A DNA stretch of 6,993 nt from Candidatus Pacearchaeota archaeon. GTDB lineage: Archaea > Nanobdellota > Nanobdellia > Pacearchaeales > GW2011-AR1. The position numbers and the translations under genes were made by a program. Below, one piece after another: positions 5,449 through 6,993 of this stretch; within the stretch, counting starts at the first letter, position 1; the number at the start of each line of letters is the position of its first letter. The DNA lies in NCBI GenBank assembly GCA_003694055.1, contig RFLC01000203.1:1-6993 (forward strand), written 5' to 3'. The notes under the pieces are model-generated. The model had not been told where the DNA came from and searched no databases. It saw nothing but the letters and a program-made list of their open reading frames with translations.

Positions 5449-5466
5449 GGGATAGCAATTTATCCC
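5449..5466. promoter_or_regulatory. Perfect hairpin/palindrome between rps10 and gatB promoters
   Basis: GGGATA (5449-5454) and TATCCC (5461-5466) are exact reverse complements around the 6-base spacer GCAATT. The element lies about 44 bp upstream of the gatB TATA box and about 80 bp upstream of the rps10 box. It would be outside both leaderless transcripts, so if functional it would act as a DNA site for a dimeric regulator. This rests on symmetry and position alone. Confidence 0.25.
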
Positions 5467-5509
5467 ATACCGCGCAATCGCCATTCTAGCAAGCAAACTC
5501 GAAAGCAAA

Positions 5510-5517
5510 TTATAAAA
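5510..5517 (+). promoter_or_regulatory. TATA box for gatB
   Basis: TTATAAAA is centred 26.5 nt upstream of the ATG at 5540, preceded by CGAAAGCA, which could serve as a TFB-recognition element. It predicts a leaderless transcript. Confidence 0.7.
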
Positions 5518-5539
5518 ACGTTGCAAAGGTTGTCTTGAA

Positions 5540-6895
5540 ATGAAAGAAGGAATGATTGGTTTGGAGGTTCATGTTTACCTTGTCAGCAAAGAGAAGTTGT
5601 TTTGCAAGTGCAAGGCAGTGCGGGAAAAGGGCACACCGCCAAACAAATACATTTGCCCGATTTGCACGGGTCAACCCGGAGCAAAGCCGATGCTGCCCAA
5701 CAAGTCAGCGGTTGAAAAGTGCGTGAAAATCGCGCTTATGTTGAATTGCGAGATTGAGAAAAAATTGAACTGGCAAAGGAAGCATTACGATTGGCCGGAC
5801 TTGCCTAAAGGTTATCAGAACACAATCTCTGGAAAGGGCGTGACGCTCGGCAGGAACGGAAACTTTTTCGGCGTGCGCGTTCGCGGCGTTCATCTTGAAG
5901 AAGACCCTGCGGCGTGGGACCCGCTAACAGGAAGGGTTGACTACAACCGCTCTGGCCTCCCGCTCGTCGAAATAATCACTGAACCGGACTTTTCAACCGC
6001 AGAGCAGGTGCGCGACTGGCTTGGAAAGTTGTTGTGGTATTTGCAGTACTTGCGCGTGATTGGGAAAGATGCTGGCTTGAAGGCAGATGTGAATGTGAAC
6101 ATTCCTGAAAAAACGGAAAGAGTTGAGGTGAAAAATTTGAATTCTATTGAGAACATTGCGCGCGCGATAGAGTACGAGTTAGAGAGGCAAGCGCGAGAGG
6201 GCAGCAATCGAGAGACGCGACGTTTTGACGAGCACAAGGGCAAGACAATTCCGATGAGGGAAAAAGAGCAAGCGCAAGATTACAGATTCATAACTGACCC
6301 TGATTTGCCGCCAATTCTCCTCACTGATAGTTTTGTGCGGAAGGTTAAAGCGAGTCTTCCTGAAACGCCTGAGGAAAAATTAAACAAGTTGGTTAAGCAC
6401 TATCATATCGACGAGAAAAACGCAGAGATTCTGGCAAGGAATATTGAACTTGTTGAGTTCTTCGAGGAGCTTGCGCAAAAAGTAAACCCGCAGTTTGCGT
6501 TGCCATGGGTTACAATCGAGCTGTTGAGGCATTTGAATTACCATAAAACCACGCTTGCAGAGTGTGAGATTAAGGTTGAGCACTTCGCGCGCTTGCTTGA
6601 GCTTGTGCAAAACAAAACAATTACTCCACTGAAAGCAAAAGAAATCCTAAACAAGTTCTATCCAAAAAGTTTTTATGTCGAGGGAGATGAGGAAAGCGCG
6701 CGTGTTGATGATGCCGCAAAGATACGGGAATGGTGCGAGGAAGTTGTCAAGGAAAACAATGATGTTGTGGCAAAGTACAAATCCGGAGAGGAGAAAGCGA
6801 TTAACTTTTTGATTGGAGAAGTGATGAAGAAATCAGGCAAGAGGGCAGACTTCAAGGTTGTGAGGGAGGTGTTGAAAGAGTTGCTTGAGCAGTAG
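5540..6895 (+). CDS. gatB: Asp/Glu-tRNA amidotransferase subunit B (GatB)
   Basis: The protein has 451 residues, a little short of typical GatB. The N-terminal kinase domain starts with GLEVHVYL (7-14), whose Glu9 and His11 belong to the metal/ATP site. A complete zinc knuckle follows, C22-x-C24 and C39-x2-C42. Further family blocks are YDWPDLPKGYQNT (83-95), HLEEDP (118-123), DYNRSGLPLVEIITEPDF (134-151), ADVNVNI (182-188), VEVKNLNS (195-202) and the DYRFITDPDLPP region (247-258). The C-terminal helical and YqeY-like tail ends with INFLIGEVMK (421-430), which binds tRNA. GatB phosphorylates the misacylated Glu-tRNA(Gln) or Asp-tRNA(Asn), which is then amidated with ammonia from GatA, in a complex with GatC. 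Neither gatA nor gatC is in the window, and no operon is seen. The stretch AAWDPLTG after HLEEDP replaces the more usual short turn. Start ATG 5540 agrees with the promoter. Confidence 0.96.
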   Translation: MKEGMIGLEVHVYLVSKEKLFCKCKAVREKGTPPNKYICPICTGQPGAKPMLPNKSAVEKCVKIALMLNCEIEKKLNWQRKHYDWPDLPKGYQNTISGKGVTLGRNGNFFGVRVRGVHLEEDPAAWDPLTGRVDYNRSGLPLVEIITEPDFSTAEQVRDWLGKLLWYLQYLRVIGKDAGLKADVNVNIPEKTERVEVKNLNSIENIARAIEYELERQAREGSNRETRRFDEHKGKTIPMREKEQAQDYRFITDPDLPPILLTDSFVRKVKASLPETPEEKLNKLVKHYHIDEKNAEILARNIELVEFFEELAQKVNPQFALPWVTIELLRHLNYHKTTLAECEIKVEHFARLLELVQNKTITPLKAKEILNKFYPKSFYVEGDEESARVDDAAKIREWCEEVVKENNDVVAKYKSGEEKAINFLIGEVMKKSGKRADFKVVREVLKELLEQ

Positions 6896-6970
6896 TTCTC
6901 TGAATAAGCTAGTTGATTTATTCGTCGCTAGTTTCATGGCAGTTCTTTCCTAACGGCCTGGGAAGAGTTG
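6896..6970 (+). other. 3' flank of gatB, no gene
   Basis: No coding sequence is visible. A weak AT-rich stem, GAATAA/TTATTC (6902-6907 with 6918-6923), and a T-rich stretch (TTCTTTCC near 6944) lie here and may contribute to termination. Neither is strong. Confidence 0.3.
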
Positions 6971-6993
6971 CGCGCTCTCACGTTCGCGCTCGC
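6971..6993 (+). repeat. 23-bp dispersed repeat, copy 2 (3' flank of gatB, at window edge)
   Basis: This is the exact reverse complement of 77-99, beginning 75 nt after the gatB stop and running to the last base of the window. It reads in the same direction as gatB, just as copy 1 reads in the same direction as sbds. On the inner side the match ends exactly at 6971; on the outer side it may continue beyond the available sequence. Confidence 0.6.

Noticed and set aside
1..6993. CRISPR array, insertion sequence, toxin-antitoxin or other defence cassette
   Set aside because: There are no regularly spaced repeats, transposase, nuclease or small paired genes. The only long repeats are the 23-bp pair and the 25-bp in-gene pair.
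77..6993. The inverted 23-bp repeats as terminal repeats of a 6.9-kb mobile element
   Set aside because: The enclosed genes are single-copy housekeeping genes with no transposase or integrase, and no target-site duplication can be checked because the window ends at the right copy.

Overview
This window looks like chromosome from a DPANN-type archaeon. The evidence is an archaeal SBDS ribosome-maturation factor, an archaeal/eukaryotic-type ribosomal protein uS10, a GatB of the archaeal 'GLEVHVYL' type, and a large secreted protein carrying the Cys/Trp repeats (C-x-P-x-W-x-C...) common in predicted surface proteins of DPANN genomes. All six genes also have an archaeal TATA-like box at a nearly constant distance from the start codon and no Shine-Dalgarno sequence. 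The exact phylum cannot be fixed from these genes.

Layout, left to right. (1) 1-144: a gene-free, GC-rich stretch packed with inverted and direct repeats, including one copy of a 23-bp element whose second copy is at the right edge of the window. (2) 145-819, minus: SBDS. (3) 932-2038, plus: MnmA-type tRNA 2-thiouridylase, divergent from SBDS. (4) 2156-2557, plus: a small secreted protein in which about 30% of the mature residues are tyrosine. (5) 2558-2803: an intergenic stretch whose middle (2610-2720) can fold into a nested multi-branch structure. (6) 2804-4942, plus: a 712-residue, two-membrane-segment, Cys-rich, sequon-rich surface protein. (7) 5029-5337, minus: ribosomal protein uS10, convergent with (6). 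(8) 5540-6895, plus: GatB, divergent from uS10. (9) 6896-6993: the 3' flank of gatB, ending in the second 23-bp repeat copy.

Four of the six genes serve translation: SBDS in 60S/50S-type subunit maturation, uS10 in the small subunit, MnmA in s2U34 modification of Lys/Glu/Gln tRNAs, and GatB in amidating Glu-tRNA(Gln) and/or Asp-tRNA(Asn). The other two are neighbouring cell-surface proteins. No operon is visible: each gene has its own promoter, and the box centre to ATG distance is 25.5-26.5 nt in all six. This means the mRNAs should be essentially leaderless, and it moves four starts downstream of the longest possible open frame. Nothing here is a defence system, CRISPR array, insertion sequence or tRNA gene. 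The most unusual items are the uniform leaderless promoter rule, the 23-bp 3'-flank repeat, the possible structured RNA, the Tyr-rich exoprotein, and the paired cysteine losses in the surface-protein modules.
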